A DNA stretch of 50,591 bases from Sulfurimonas sp. (GCF_028694605.1 NZ_JAQVKP010000016.1:1-50591); one strand, 5' to 3'. Shown: positions 15,478 through 24,851, counted from the stretch's first letter. Translations and numbers: made by a program. The notes: a model not told the origin generated them from the sequence alone.

Positions 15478-15999
15478 CTAATTTATTTGTAAAAAATGGT
15501 TTGCATCTTTCATGTATGTTACGGTTGCAACCTCTAAAAAAAACTCTCTTGCGCCCTCTGCGTCTATAACGGCATCTTTGCCGCCGAGGTAAACTTCTAT
15601 TTTTACCCCTTTTTGTGCAAGATTTTTTAGCTCATCTATATTCCAGTTAAAATAAAGTAGCTCTTCTAACTCTTCAACACTATTTTCCTTGTGTTCTACA
15701 CTCTTTCTTTGATATGGTAAAAAACATGATTTTATAAATTCAATTAAGTATAAATCTCTACTTTTTCTATAGCCTAAAAGTTGGAGTTTTTTAAACTTCT
15801 CCTCTTTTGTCTGAAAAAATGCAGGGGAAAAGAGCTGAAGAGTATCTACTCTTTTCTCAAATACCAACTGCTCTTTTGCATACTCAAAAGCTTTGATAGC
15901 TCCATAGCTAAAACCGCAAACAGTGTAGTCGGAGCGATTTATGTACGCATCAAAAAAGTGCTCATCACCTTTGAGAGAAAACCCGCTATAAAATCGCAT
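15478..15999 (-). CDS. bioV: Pimeloyl-ACP methyl ester esterase BioV
   Basis: Small alpha/beta hydrolase of the BioV type known from Helicobacter, which removes the methyl ester from pimeloyl-ACP in biotin synthesis and replaces BioH. The catalytic serine is in CGFSYGAIKAFEYAK (G-x-S-x-G near residue 33), the aspartate in LGGKDAVI (about 146) and the histidine in DANHFLQ near the end. The opening MRFYSGFSLKGDEHFF and the 173-residue length also fit. The start overlaps the end of the ftsH-like gene by 14 bases. No other biotin gene is in this window. Confidence 0.82.
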   Translation of the reverse strand: MRFYSGFSLKGDEHFFDAYINRSDYTVCGFSYGAIKAFEYAKEQLVFEKRVDTLQLFSPAFFQTKEEKFKKLQLLGYRKSRDLYLIEFIKSCFLPYQRKSVEHKENSVEELEELLYFNWNIDELKNLAQKGVKIEVYLGGKDAVIDAEGAREFFLEVATVTYMKDANHFLQIN

Positions 16000-17629
16000 C
16001 CAACCTCTTTTTCACATCTGCTTTTGTGATGCTCTCCCTCTCGTTTAAAACGCTCTCCACCTCCGCCATAACACTTTGTAGAGACTCTAAGAGTTCTCTT
16101 GTCTGCGTGTAGAGTTTTTGCATCAAAATCTCTTTTTCGTTTTGGCTTGCCATGAGCGAAGAACCCATGCCGTACTCTGTTATCATCTTCTCGACTATCT
16201 CTTTTGCCTCATCCAAATCACCCTTGGCACTGCTTGCGTGTTCATGGTATCTGATGGCGCATGCAACGACACCCGCCAAGAGCATTTTTACTCTTGATTC
16301 TAGCTCATGTTGCAAAAGAGGCTCATCGGTTGCGGGAGTTAGTTTTTCATTTGAGAGAAGCAGTTTTTCAAAAGGAAGGTCAAAGTATGTAGCACAGATA
16401 ACTTTTGCGGCTTGGTATGTAACACGGTACTCTTTTTGTTTCGGGCTAAGAATCTGGAGCTTCTTTTTACCAAACATAACCTTGTCTTTGACCTGATGAA
16501 AATGCTCAATCGTCACTTGAAAGTCATGTTGTCTGATGGCAAGAAGCGACGCTTCATTTACAAGTGCCGCTAAAGATGCGCCGTTAAATCCGACTGTCAT
16601 ATTTGCGATACTGTTTACATCAACATTATGAGGCACTTTTTCTAAGTATTTTGACAAGATAAGCGCTCTCTCCTTGTTTGTCGGGAGTTCCACAAAGATA
16701 CGTCTGTCAAATCTTCCCGCACGCAAAAGTGCAGAGTCTAAAACATCTATCTTGTTTGTTGCGGCGATAACTATAACCCCGCTTGAGTTTTCAAAACCGT
16801 CCATCTCCGTTAAGAGCTGATTGAGCGTTGCTTCTCTCTCGTCATTTCTCTGTCCGTCTCTTTTTTTACCGACTGCATCTATCTCATCGATAAAGATGAT
16901 GGATGGCGAGTTGTTTTTTGCGGCAACAAAGAGCTCATGCACCCTTTTTGCGCCCATTCCGACATAAATCTGCACAAACGAAGCACCGCTTTGGTAGTAA
17001 AACGGCACACCTGCGGCATTTGCAACCGCTTTTGCTATCATGGTTTTACCGACCCCCGGAGGACCTACCAAAAGTACGCCGCGCGGCATTCTTGCACCGA
17101 AACTTTTATATCGTTTAGGTTTTTTCATAAAGTCGATTATCTCTTCAAGTTCGCTTTTTACATCACTGATGCCGCCGATATCTTCAAATGTAATATCGCT
17201 TTTTATAGACTCTATGGGTGTTGCATGCTCTGAGGCGTAGTGCCCTCTTGTCTCTTTTGCCTCTTGTGTTTTCAAAGTTCTGTTTTTTTGAAACCACCTG
17301 TAAAAAAGTGCTCCAAAACCCAAAAAAAGAACCAAAAACAGAAGATAGACAATGATGCTAGAACTGTTTTTTACTTTCACTTCATACTCAACAAACATCT
17401 TTGGCGAAACTTGAGAAGCTGCAATTTTGTAAAGCTCTTTTTCGGTTTTGAGATAGACATACTCCTGCGTTGCTACAACGCTTTTGACACTGTGATTTTC
17501 TAAAATCTTTGTTGCCTCTTTGAGCGTGATAGGCTCCGCATTATCCCGTAACAACGCAAAAAGAACAAGTACAATAACCAAAAAAGCCGATACATAAAGA
17601 ACAATTCTGTTTGTCTTAGACTCTAGCAT
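15986..17629 (-). CDS. FtsH-like AAA+ protein lacking the HExxH protease site
   Basis: Membrane AAA+ protein with two N-terminal TM helices (about residues 8-27 and 90-112) around a small periplasmic domain, then an FtsH-type ATPase with GPPGVGKT (Walker A), IIFIDEIDA (Walker B) and the SRH region (LLRAGRFDRR). The C-terminal part aligns with the FtsH peptidase domain, but where FtsH has Y-HEAGH this protein has YQAAKV, so all three residues of the zinc motif are gone. The later acidic ligand region (GDLDEAKEIVEKMITEYGMG) is kept. It should be an unfoldase or chaperone without proteolysis. Start: ATG at MLESK with AAAGAGG 9 bases upstream; longer in-frame starts lie deep within mtaB. Resembles H. 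pylori HP0286 by context. Confidence 0.88.
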   Translation of the reverse strand: MLESKTNRIVLYVSAFLVIVLVLFALLRDNAEPITLKEATKILENHSVKSVVATQEYVYLKTEKELYKIAASQVSPKMFVEYEVKVKNSSSIIVYLLFLVLFLGFGALFYRWFQKNRTLKTQEAKETRGHYASEHATPIESIKSDITFEDIGGISDVKSELEEIIDFMKKPKRYKSFGARMPRGVLLVGPPGVGKTMIAKAVANAAGVPFYYQSGASFVQIYVGMGAKRVHELFVAAKNNSPSIIFIDEIDAVGKKRDGQRNDEREATLNQLLTEMDGFENSSGVIVIAATNKIDVLDSALLRAGRFDRRIFVELPTNKERALILSKYLEKVPHNVDVNSIANMTVGFNGASLAALVNEASLLAIRQHDFQVTIEHFHQVKDKVMFGKKKLQILSPKQKEYRVTYQAAKVICATYFDLPFEKLLLSNEKLTPATDEPLLQHELESRVKMLLAGVVACAIRYHEHASSAKGDLDEAKEIVEKMITEYGMGSSLMASQNEKEILMQKLYTQTRELLESLQSVMAEVESVLNERESITKADVKKRLDAIL

Positions 17630-18863
17630 AATTTGCATCCTCTTTGGCTTCATACGAACCAATATCAATCCAGTTTCCGACAAGATCCTCTTGCGAATGA
17701 ATCATTATCTTGTTGAAATGTTGGTCGTATCCTATAAAATAGTCATCTTTTTGGCTCTCCACGAGAACGCGAAGATCCCCGCCAAAAGCTCTTCTAAAAG
17801 CAAAGTTTTTTTCTGCCACGATATTTTCCAGCTCATGCAGTCTCTCTTTTGCCATCTTGCCGCTCACCTCCGGCTTCATCACGGCCGATGGCGTGCCGTC
17901 TCGTTTTGAGTAGGTAAATGCGTGCAGATGAGTAAGTGGAAGTTCTCGCACATTGCGCATCGCCTCTTCCCATAATTCTACGCTCTCCCCCGGATGCCCT
18001 GTGATAAAATCAGTCCCTATGGCAAATCCTTTGCTTGAGAGCAGTTCAAAGAGTTCTCTGTCCTGCTTATAAACATTTCGTCTGTTCATGTATCTTAGCA
18101 TCTGCGGCGATGTGTGCTGAAGTGCAATGTGCAGATGTCGTTCCAGCCACGGTTCATCCAAAATCTCTTTGAACTCATCACTGATTTGAATCGGCTCAAC
18201 GCTTCCAAGTCTGATGCGTCTCACACCTCGAATCTGAGAGATTTTTTTCATAAGCGAGGCAATAGAGCTTCCCGTTTTTTGCCCGTAACTTCCGACATTT
18301 GTTCCAGTGAGAATAAACTCTCCAAATCCGTTTGCGCCAAGTCTGCGGATTTGTTCTAAAATCTTCTCCTCATCCATACTTCGTGCATCTCCACGCACAT
18401 AAGGAATGATGCAGTATGAACAGCGAAAGTTGCACCCCTCCTGAATCTTTATAAACGCCCTGCTTTTACCGATAAAATCATCCACTACACTCTCGTCTAT
18501 GTGATTCAAATCCCCGGGTTCATAAAAAGGTTCTTCACGGCTGAGCATCGTGTCGATTTTGAGCTTTTCGCTCTGCCCAAAAACACCTGCAACACGCCCC
18601 TGTTCCAAGAGTTTTTCTCCTTTGGTATGCGCACCGCACCCTGTGAGAAATATCTTTGCACCGCCGCTGTTTTCTACATGAGAGATGTAGGAGCGGACAT
18701 GCGAATCGGCACCGTTGGTAACCGTGCATGAGTTGACTACGACTATGTCGGCTTCATTTTCATCCTCGGTAATGTCATACTCCTGCATCGCACTCATCAT
18801 AACCTGAGAATCATAAAGGTTGGTTCTGCATCCAAATGTTTTAAAATATACTTTTTGTTTCAT
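17616..18863 (-). CDS. mtaB: tRNA (t6A37) methylthiotransferase MtaB
   Basis: Radical SAM enzyme adding a methylthio group to threonylcarbamoyladenosine at tRNA position 37. The N-terminal UPF0004 domain has cysteines at CRTNLYDSQ (about 11), NSCTVTN (about 46) and LTGCGAH (about 76) for an auxiliary [4Fe-4S] cluster. The radical SAM motif is CNFRCSYC (C-x3-C-x2-C, about 144). A TRAM domain ends the protein. Length 415 is normal. It begins immediately after the mscS stop and overlaps the ftsH-like gene by 14 bases. Confidence 0.94.
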   Translation of the reverse strand: MKQKVYFKTFGCRTNLYDSQVMMSAMQEYDITEDENEADIVVVNSCTVTNGADSHVRSYISHVENSGGAKIFLTGCGAHTKGEKLLEQGRVAGVFGQSEKLKIDTMLSREEPFYEPGDLNHIDESVVDDFIGKSRAFIKIQEGCNFRCSYCIIPYVRGDARSMDEEKILEQIRRLGANGFGEFILTGTNVGSYGQKTGSSIASLMKKISQIRGVRRIRLGSVEPIQISDEFKEILDEPWLERHLHIALQHTSPQMLRYMNRRNVYKQDRELFELLSSKGFAIGTDFITGHPGESVELWEEAMRNVRELPLTHLHAFTYSKRDGTPSAVMKPEVSGKMAKERLHELENIVAEKNFAFRRAFGGDLRVLVESQKDDYFIGYDQHFNKIMIHSQEDLVGNWIDIGSYEAKEDANYARV

Positions 18864-20516
18864 TTATATCACCTCTTGCGGTGCGAAGGGCGGAGTTTTT
18901 TTCGCACTCTCTTCCAGATGAAGCATCTGTGTCGGATATGCTATAGTTATATCGTCTTCTGCCAAAAAAGCATCTATGATTTCTGTTGATATAGAACTTC
19001 TCAGCGTAAGCGTCGCATAAGCGTTTGTAAGATACCAAGCACTAATAGTGATACCGTTTGGAGCGATAAAAGAGAAGATGCGAGGATCGACATTGCTATT
19101 TTTAAGACTGTAGTTGCTTCTTAATCTGTTGAGCTGTTTTCTTGTGATATCCGTATATCCTTTTGAAAACTTCTTTGTTATCTCTTTTACCAAATGCATC
19201 GCTTTTTTATGGTTGGAATCATACGTAATGGTTATATCTATCCCATCCCATACGGTTTTGAGAGAGCTGTGGGTGTAGTTGGCTATCATTCTTGTAAAAA
19301 TATAGTTGTTTGGAACAAAGATAATTCTTCCTGCACGTCTGTTTTCTAAAACTGTTGTCAAAGTGACATCTTCTAGCATAGTCATACGTAAAAGAGAGAT
19401 ATCCATAACATCGCCCACATAAACCTGTCCATCCATATCGACACGGATTCTGTCCCCAACATGAATACTGCCGCCAAAAACGATAACAAGCCAACCAAGT
19501 ATGCTCATAAACCAGTCTTTCATGGCAATAGCGATACCCGCAGAAGCAAATCCCAAGATAGTAACCAAGTAGCTTACATTTTCTATATAGTTAAAAAATA
19601 GGATGAGAATAATGAGTGTAAAATTACCAAATGTAATAAATTTGTTTGCCATATAAAAGCGTTCATTGTCGGTAATATACTTTTTGATAATAAGTTTTAG
19701 TAAAAAAAAGATGAGGAAAACAAAAAGAACAATAACACTAATCTTGACAAGTTTTAACATCTGAGACTCTATCTCTTTATTGATATTTATCTCTATAATG
19801 TCTAGTCTCTTTTCATACACATCAACCGTAACATTCATGGTATCAAGAGCCGATTCAAATCTCTCAAGCTGCTTTAGTTTCAAATCAAACTGCTCTTTAC
19901 GTGTATGTTCTGTATCTATAGCTTCCAATTGTGTATAGATATTTATCTCTGAACGTAAAAGCCCCACTAAAGTATTAAGCTCCTCTTTTTTTGCAATATA
20001 CTCTTTAAACCCTTCATTGAGTGTTTTTATAAGTGAAATACCCATAAAAATATCCAAAGGATTAGTAACTGACGGCACTTCGTCTATATTTGGCGGCGTG
20101 ATAAGATTTGAAAATGGAGAGCTGTCTTTTTTCTTCAACTTCTCAATCTGTGAAGTTAAAATTTTCTCACGTGCTATAAGCGCACTAAGCTCATCTGTTT
20201 CACTAAGCGATTTATCTCGCTTTTTTTGAAGGTAGTTGATTCTTTCAACTATCTTATCAAGGCTCTCTCGCACATCCAAAGAAGTAAGATATGATGCATA
20301 ACTCTTTATCCATACACTCTCTTTTTTTGCAATATTTTCTTCTATAGTTTTTAATTCAAAAAGAAGCTGTACAATCCTCTCTTTTTTTGCGCTTTCCTCG
20401 GCGGCTTTAATACGCTCTATCTCTTCTGGAGTTTGAACTTGTTTTGTTTGCTCTGCAAGTGCTTGAGAAAAAAAGAGTATTGCAGTGATAAGCAGATAAA
20501 AAAATATTTTTTGCAT
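18864..20516 (-). CDS. MscS-family mechanosensitive channel
   Basis: Small-conductance mechanosensitive channel homologue that opens on osmotic downshock. A signal peptide (residues about 1-21) is followed by some 220 residues of coiled-coil periplasmic region, then membrane helices near 260-285, 295-315 and 325-350. The last resembles the MscS pore helix (GFASAGIAIAMKDWFMSILGW). The cytoplasmic beta domain starts with GDRIRVD. At 550 residues it belongs to the larger MscS group with an added periplasmic domain. It abuts aroB upstream and mtaB downstream with no spacing. Confidence 0.9.
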   Translation of the reverse strand: MQKIFFYLLITAILFFSQALAEQTKQVQTPEEIERIKAAEESAKKERIVQLLFELKTIEENIAKKESVWIKSYASYLTSLDVRESLDKIVERINYLQKKRDKSLSETDELSALIAREKILTSQIEKLKKKDSSPFSNLITPPNIDEVPSVTNPLDIFMGISLIKTLNEGFKEYIAKKEELNTLVGLLRSEINIYTQLEAIDTEHTRKEQFDLKLKQLERFESALDTMNVTVDVYEKRLDIIEININKEIESQMLKLVKISVIVLFVFLIFFLLKLIIKKYITDNERFYMANKFITFGNFTLIILILFFNYIENVSYLVTILGFASAGIAIAMKDWFMSILGWLVIVFGGSIHVGDRIRVDMDGQVYVGDVMDISLLRMTMLEDVTLTTVLENRRAGRIIFVPNNYIFTRMIANYTHSSLKTVWDGIDITITYDSNHKKAMHLVKEITKKFSKGYTDITRKQLNRLRSNYSLKNSNVDPRIFSFIAPNGITISAWYLTNAYATLTLRSSISTEIIDAFLAEDDITIAYPTQMLHLEESAKKTPPFAPQEVI

Positions 20517-21566
20517 TTACTCTTTTCCAAATTTATTTAAAACACACATTATAGTCCCGACATCAACTTTATCGGTAATAACAACATCACCGATTCCAAG
20601 AGGAAGAATAAAAGTGATGGCGGCATCAGAGCTTTTTTTATCCAAAAAGAATGCTTCATAAAACTTTCTTACATCATTTATGGTGTATGTCGTAGGCAAA
20701 TCATACTTTTGTAAAAGCGCTTTAACACGGGCAACCTCTTTTTCGTTCATGTAGCCCATCTTCAGAGCCATCTCATTTGCCATTACCATACCTATGGCAA
20801 CTGCCTCACCATGAAGATACTCTTTGTACGCAGTCTCATTTTCTATGACATGCCCAAAGGTGTGTCCGTAGTTTAGAGCGGCACGAAGTCCCTGCTCTTT
20901 TTCGTCTTGGCTTACCACATCGGCTTTTGTCTGGACAGATTGTCTAATCGCATCTTGAAGTATCTCCGGATTACTTAAATCTGCACGCTCCAAAAACTCA
21001 AAGAACTCTTTGTTAAAAGTAACCGCCATTTTTACTATCTCCGCAACTCCGGCGCCAAACTCTCTTGCAGGAAGTGTCGTCAAAAAATATGGGTCTATGT
21101 AAACCGCTTTTGGCTGATGAAATGCCCCGACAAGATTTTTTCCGTATCTGTTGTTGAAGCCTGTTTTTCCACCCACACTCGCATCCACCTGAGAGAGAAG
21201 TGTCGTTGGTATCTGAACAAAGTCAATCCCTCTTTGGTAGATACTGGCAGCATACCCTGTCATATCGCCAACAACACCGCCCCCAAAAGCAATAAGAAGA
21301 GATTTTCGGTTAAAACGGTGTTCAAAGAGTGAGTCTAAAATAGCATCGATACTCTCTTGGTTTTTATACTCCTCTCCGTCTTGAAGTGTGATAACATGAA
21401 GCTCTTTTGCACTGATTTTGCCAAGAAGATACTCTAAGTGCAAAGCGGAGATTGTTGTATTTGTTACAACTGCGACTTTTGTATCAAAATGTAGTTTTGG
21501 GAGGGTGTCTATGGTTATGTCGTAGGAATCATCAACAACTTTTTTAAGCTCTATATGTACTTGCAT
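20517..21566 (-). CDS. aroB: 3-dehydroquinate synthase
   Basis: Second enzyme of the shikimate pathway, converting DAHP to 3-dehydroquinate with NAD and a divalent metal. Seen are the NAD-binding AFGGGVVGDMTGYAAS (about residue 94), the PTTLLSQVDASVGGKTG motif, and the metal ligands in ALNYGHTFGHVIE and the following LHGEAVAIGM. Length 349 is typical. Its stop touches the mscS start (TAA then ATG), which suggests coupling. ATG start at MQVHI. Eighty-four bases separate it from the upstream transglycosylase gene. Confidence 0.97.
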   Translation of the reverse strand: MQVHIELKKVVDDSYDITIDTLPKLHFDTKVAVVTNTTISALHLEYLLGKISAKELHVITLQDGEEYKNQESIDAILDSLFEHRFNRKSLLIAFGGGVVGDMTGYAASIYQRGIDFVQIPTTLLSQVDASVGGKTGFNNRYGKNLVGAFHQPKAVYIDPYFLTTLPAREFGAGVAEIVKMAVTFNKEFFEFLERADLSNPEILQDAIRQSVQTKADVVSQDEKEQGLRAALNYGHTFGHVIENETAYKEYLHGEAVAIGMVMANEMALKMGYMNEKEVARVKALLQKYDLPTTYTINDVRKFYEAFFLDKKSSDAAITFILPLGIGDVVITDKVDVGTIMCVLNKFGKE

Positions 21567-21650
21567 TCTTTATCCAAAAAATAAATTTTAAAAATGGATA
21601 TATGATACTTTAAAAACAATAAAAAGTGGCTAAATATGGATTTTAGCAGC

Positions 21651-22256
21651 TTAAATGATACGATAAAAAAGGCGTTTTGAACTGTTTTCGTGTGCAAGCA
21701 GCAGTTTGCGCAACTCTGTAAATACTTTTGTATAGTATGTATTCCCGACTGCTGCACCGTTGTATGCATTGATGGCTTTATCGTTTGAGCGATGTTTTTT
21801 GTAACATTCCCATAAAATACCTGCCGCAACACTTAGATTTATATTTTCATTTAAAAGCGCACTAAGCGGTATTTTCAACTTTGAGAGCATCTCTTTATGC
21901 ATGTTGTTTATCTGCATCAACCCTATATCAAAACTCGGATAGCGGTTTTGGTCTAAAAAATCAACAACACCCTTAGCCTCGGCACTGTTTTTACTGTCAA
22001 TTTCTACTACTTTTGAATATATTTTATAAGAGATGTTTCTGCTTTGAAGCATTGAGTAGAGCTTCTGCTCTTGAGGTTTTGTCAATTTTTTGTAGTTTAC
22101 GGAGATGATAAGCGGTCGAACATTGCTCTCAACTTTTGAGATGGCATAAAGCAGTCTTGGCTCTATACCATAAGCCTCGCCCGTACGAATCCACATATTT
22201 GTAACAGCATGTGCACCGACAGACAAAAGCATCAATAACCAAAAAACTCTCTTCAT
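21651..22256 (-). CDS. Lytic transglycosylase (SLT/IagB-like) with internal insertion
   Basis: Periplasmic peptidoglycan lytic transglycosylase. A signal peptide covers about residues 1-17. The catalytic glutamate is in ISKVES (E43), the family motif DIGLMQIN is at 110-117 and an AYNGAA motif near 155. The distance between the glutamate and GLMQIN is about 69 residues where related small enzymes have roughly 20-25, so there is a lysine-rich insertion of around 45 residues. ATG at MKR is chosen because AGG lies 5 bases upstream; a GTG two codons earlier is less likely. It sits between the TrkA-like gene and aroB. Confidence 0.85.
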   Translation of the reverse strand: MKRVFWLLMLLSVGAHAVTNMWIRTGEAYGIEPRLLYAISKVESNVRPLIISVNYKKLTKPQEQKLYSMLQSRNISYKIYSKVVEIDSKNSAEAKGVVDFLDQNRYPSFDIGLMQINNMHKEMLSKLKIPLSALLNENINLSVAAGILWECYKKHRSNDKAINAYNGAAVGNTYYTKVFTELRKLLLAHENSSKRLFYRII

Positions 22257-22319
22257 TAACACCTATCCCTCGCTCAAAAAACTATTTTTTTTCGCCTAAA
22301 GCAAAAGGTGTTCCTATTT

Positions 22320-23726
22320 TTATATCTGCACTGGAATAAAAATCTGATGGTGATTGTCAAGCTTAAAATAGAGTCTTTCGCTGTCGGTTGAAAAAATAGA
22401 GTAGAAATTTTTAACTGTCAACTTTTTTGTAAAAGGCAAAATCTGAATAAAATCATCCTTGTGATTGAGTTTTTTAATAGGATTTTCACTATCTTTGATA
22501 ATCTTTACACTCTTGGAAAAGATAGCAGAAAGGTTTGTGTAGTGTTCTACAACCTGCTCTTTTGCGTCCTGAGCCTCATTAGTATAGTTATAAAGCTCTA
22601 TATTAAGATTCATCTTCTCTGAAATATCGAAAATCGTAGATGAAATCTTCTCTAAATCACGGTTTTCTCCCAGTATGATAGAAGCATCCTTAACTAAAGA
22701 GAAATTTTTCTCTGCAATTTTAAGTACAGGTATATGTGCATCATAGAACATTGAACGCATTTTATGATTTTCAAATATCTCATTTGGAACAATAACAAGC
22801 CCGACATGATAGCTTTTTATATCATTAAAAAAGGAGCTCACTAGCCCTTTTGCATTATAGTTGATATCTACAATGACATTTTGCGAGCGGTACTCTTTGA
22901 TTTTCCAAAGTAGCTCAAAATTGCTTGGGTTAACAACCTTAATAATGAGCGTACGTCCGAATTTTTGATGTGCAAAGATGGCTCTTGAAATAAACTTTTC
23001 TACTTTTTTGTGATTAAGCAGATCCATATCTAAGTAAATATATATATTTGACCCAAAAGGCTCCGGAAACTGCCCAAGCTCTCTTTTTATGGCTCTATAA
23101 ACTGACTTGAGAACCTCAGGGTCACCAACCATTACCAAAAGGTCGTTTGGCTGAATCATCCTTCGGCGGTTTGGCATGATAAGCTTTCTGTTTCTGTAAA
23201 TAGCAACAATTCGCCACTCTTTTTGCTCTATAACCCCGATATGTTTGTAAACAAAAGAGCTTCCAAAAGGAACAAGAACTTCCATTATTTCACCCTCTCC
23301 GATACCGACATTTTGTGCGATAACAGGAACATTCGGAAGATAATCAAGCATTCTTGAAGAGAGAATCTGTTTTGAGTTAATCATAACTATATTGGAATCT
23401 TCATTTTTGAGTTTCCATTTGTTAAGCACTATAATACGAAGCTGTTTTTTGATGCTTCTTATATTTTTGATGGTATTTTCGACATCCATAGGATTGTCCA
23501 TAAGTATCATTACCTGTGCAAACTCCATTTTAAGAAGGTTTGCAAGCTTATAGAGGCTTGTAGGATCAAACTCATAAAATTTAAAACGTGCAGGATTGGC
23601 ATTTGGAAATTTTTTGGCTTTTGTTTGAACTATATAATATATGTTTTCACTTGTATAAGCATCAATAACTCTATTTATAAAATGCTCGGCAGTTTCGCCT
23701 TCGCTAATAATCAATATTTTTTTCAT
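22320..23726 (-). CDS. TrkA-like (COG3400) potassium-uptake regulator homologue
   Basis: Soluble protein of 468 residues. The N-terminal part (MKKILIISEGETAEHFINRV onwards, about 1-130) resembles a TrkA-N nucleotide-binding domain, though the glycine-rich loop is degenerate. A TrkA-C (RCK_C) domain follows at about 140-215 (VPFGSSFVYKHIGVIEQKEW and IQPNDLLVMVGD). The remaining 250 residues contain a second Rossmann-like half. It may gate a K+ transporter, but no Trk or Ktr membrane partner is visible in this window. It starts three bases after trmA. Confidence 0.75.
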   Translation of the reverse strand: MKKILIISEGETAEHFINRVIDAYTSENIYYIVQTKAKKFPNANPARFKFYEFDPTSLYKLANLLKMEFAQVMILMDNPMDVENTIKNIRSIKKQLRIIVLNKWKLKNEDSNIVMINSKQILSSRMLDYLPNVPVIAQNVGIGEGEIMEVLVPFGSSFVYKHIGVIEQKEWRIVAIYRNRKLIMPNRRRMIQPNDLLVMVGDPEVLKSVYRAIKRELGQFPEPFGSNIYIYLDMDLLNHKKVEKFISRAIFAHQKFGRTLIIKVVNPSNFELLWKIKEYRSQNVIVDINYNAKGLVSSFFNDIKSYHVGLVIVPNEIFENHKMRSMFYDAHIPVLKIAEKNFSLVKDASIILGENRDLEKISSTIFDISEKMNLNIELYNYTNEAQDAKEQVVEHYTNLSAIFSKSVKIIKDSENPIKKLNHKDDFIQILPFTKKLTVKNFYSIFSTDSERLYFKLDNHHQIFIPVQI

Positions 23727-23729
23727 ACT

Positions 23730-24839
23730 CTATCTTTTCTTTGTAAGTTTTACGCCCATCTCTGCATGGTGCGTATAAGGAAACTGGTCAAAAAGCGCCA
23801 TATCGCAAACAGTATGTGTTTGACACAAAATAGCCAAATCTCTAGCCAATGTTTCAGGATTGCATGAGATATAGATGATGTTTTCATAGCGTGCGGCAAA
23901 CTTGCAAGTATCCTCATCCATACCGCTTCTTGGCGGGTCAACAAAGATGGTATGAATATCATAAGAGTCTAATTCTATCTCTCTCATTCTGTTAAAAACT
24001 CTTACGCCGTCAAGTGCTTGCACAAACTCTTCAACACCCATGCGCACGAACTCTATATTGGTAACGCTGTTTAAGAGCATATTTGTTTTTGCGGCGTTGA
24101 TGGATGCTTTGGAAATCTCCGTTGCCAAAACTTTACGAAATTTTTTCGCAAAAGGAATCGTAAAATTACCGGCACCGCAATAGAGTTCAAGCAAATCGCC
24201 TGAAGTATCTGATAGGTTTTTCAAAACCCAGCCAATCATCTGCTCGTTTACAGGAGAATTTGGCTGTGTAAAGCTGTTTTCGATGTAGCAAAATCTAAAC
24301 TCTTCTTGTGCAACATTCAAAATCTCCGTCACATAATCCTGCCCGATTACTACTTTTTGACCTCTGCTTCGACCTATGAGGTATATGCCAAGCTCTTTTG
24401 CAATCTCTGCTGCACTCTGGTTCCAAGCGGCATCCAGTGTTCTGTGATAGAGAAGCGAGACTACAATTTCACCGCTGCTTGAGCTTAAAAAGTCTGCGCC
24501 AAAGAGTTTAAAACCCATACTTTTTTCTTGAATCTTCTCTAAAAGCTTTGGCATAAGAGTGAAGATAAATGTGCTTACCTGTGGGCACTCATCTATAAAA
24601 ACAACGCCGTTTTTGTCTGCATTGTTCATGGCATAAAAAATCTCTTCTCCCTCATGCCATATCTTAAACTCACTTCTTGAGCGGTAGTTGCTCTTTGGAG
24701 ACTCAAAAACAGAAAATGCCCCGCTAAAAAAAGGTTGAAATCTCTCCTGATTGAGAGTGACTTTTGCACTGAGCTGTGCTTCATATCCGCCTTCATAAAC
24801 CACACATGCACCACATCTGCCAAAATATTTACAATCCAT
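23730..24839 (-). CDS. trmA: tRNA (uracil-5-)-methyltransferase TrmA
   Basis: Makes ribothymidine at tRNA position 54 using SAM. The SAM-binding LLELYCGAGNFTIPFAK motif is near residue 218, FVDPPRSGMD near 300, and the catalytic cysteine in ISCNPETLARDL near 328. Length 369 and the SNYRSRSEFKIWHEGEE block identify TrmA rather than RlmD. The amino terminus has C3-x5-C9-x2-C12 (CKYFGRCGAC), not found in E. coli TrmA and reminiscent of the cluster-binding cysteines of RlmD. It is 12 bases downstream of fliP, so a tRNA modification gene is embedded in a flagellar operon. Confidence 0.93.
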   Translation of the reverse strand: MDCKYFGRCGACVVYEGGYEAQLSAKVTLNQERFQPFFSGAFSVFESPKSNYRSRSEFKIWHEGEEIFYAMNNADKNGVVFIDECPQVSTFIFTLMPKLLEKIQEKSMGFKLFGADFLSSSSGEIVVSLLYHRTLDAAWNQSAAEIAKELGIYLIGRSRGQKVVIGQDYVTEILNVAQEEFRFCYIENSFTQPNSPVNEQMIGWVLKNLSDTSGDLLELYCGAGNFTIPFAKKFRKVLATEISKASINAAKTNMLLNSVTNIEFVRMGVEEFVQALDGVRVFNRMREIELDSYDIHTIFVDPPRSGMDEDTCKFAARYENIIYISCNPETLARDLAILCQTHTVCDMALFDQFPYTHHAEMGVKLTKKR

Positions 24840-24851
24840 AAAACTACCTAA

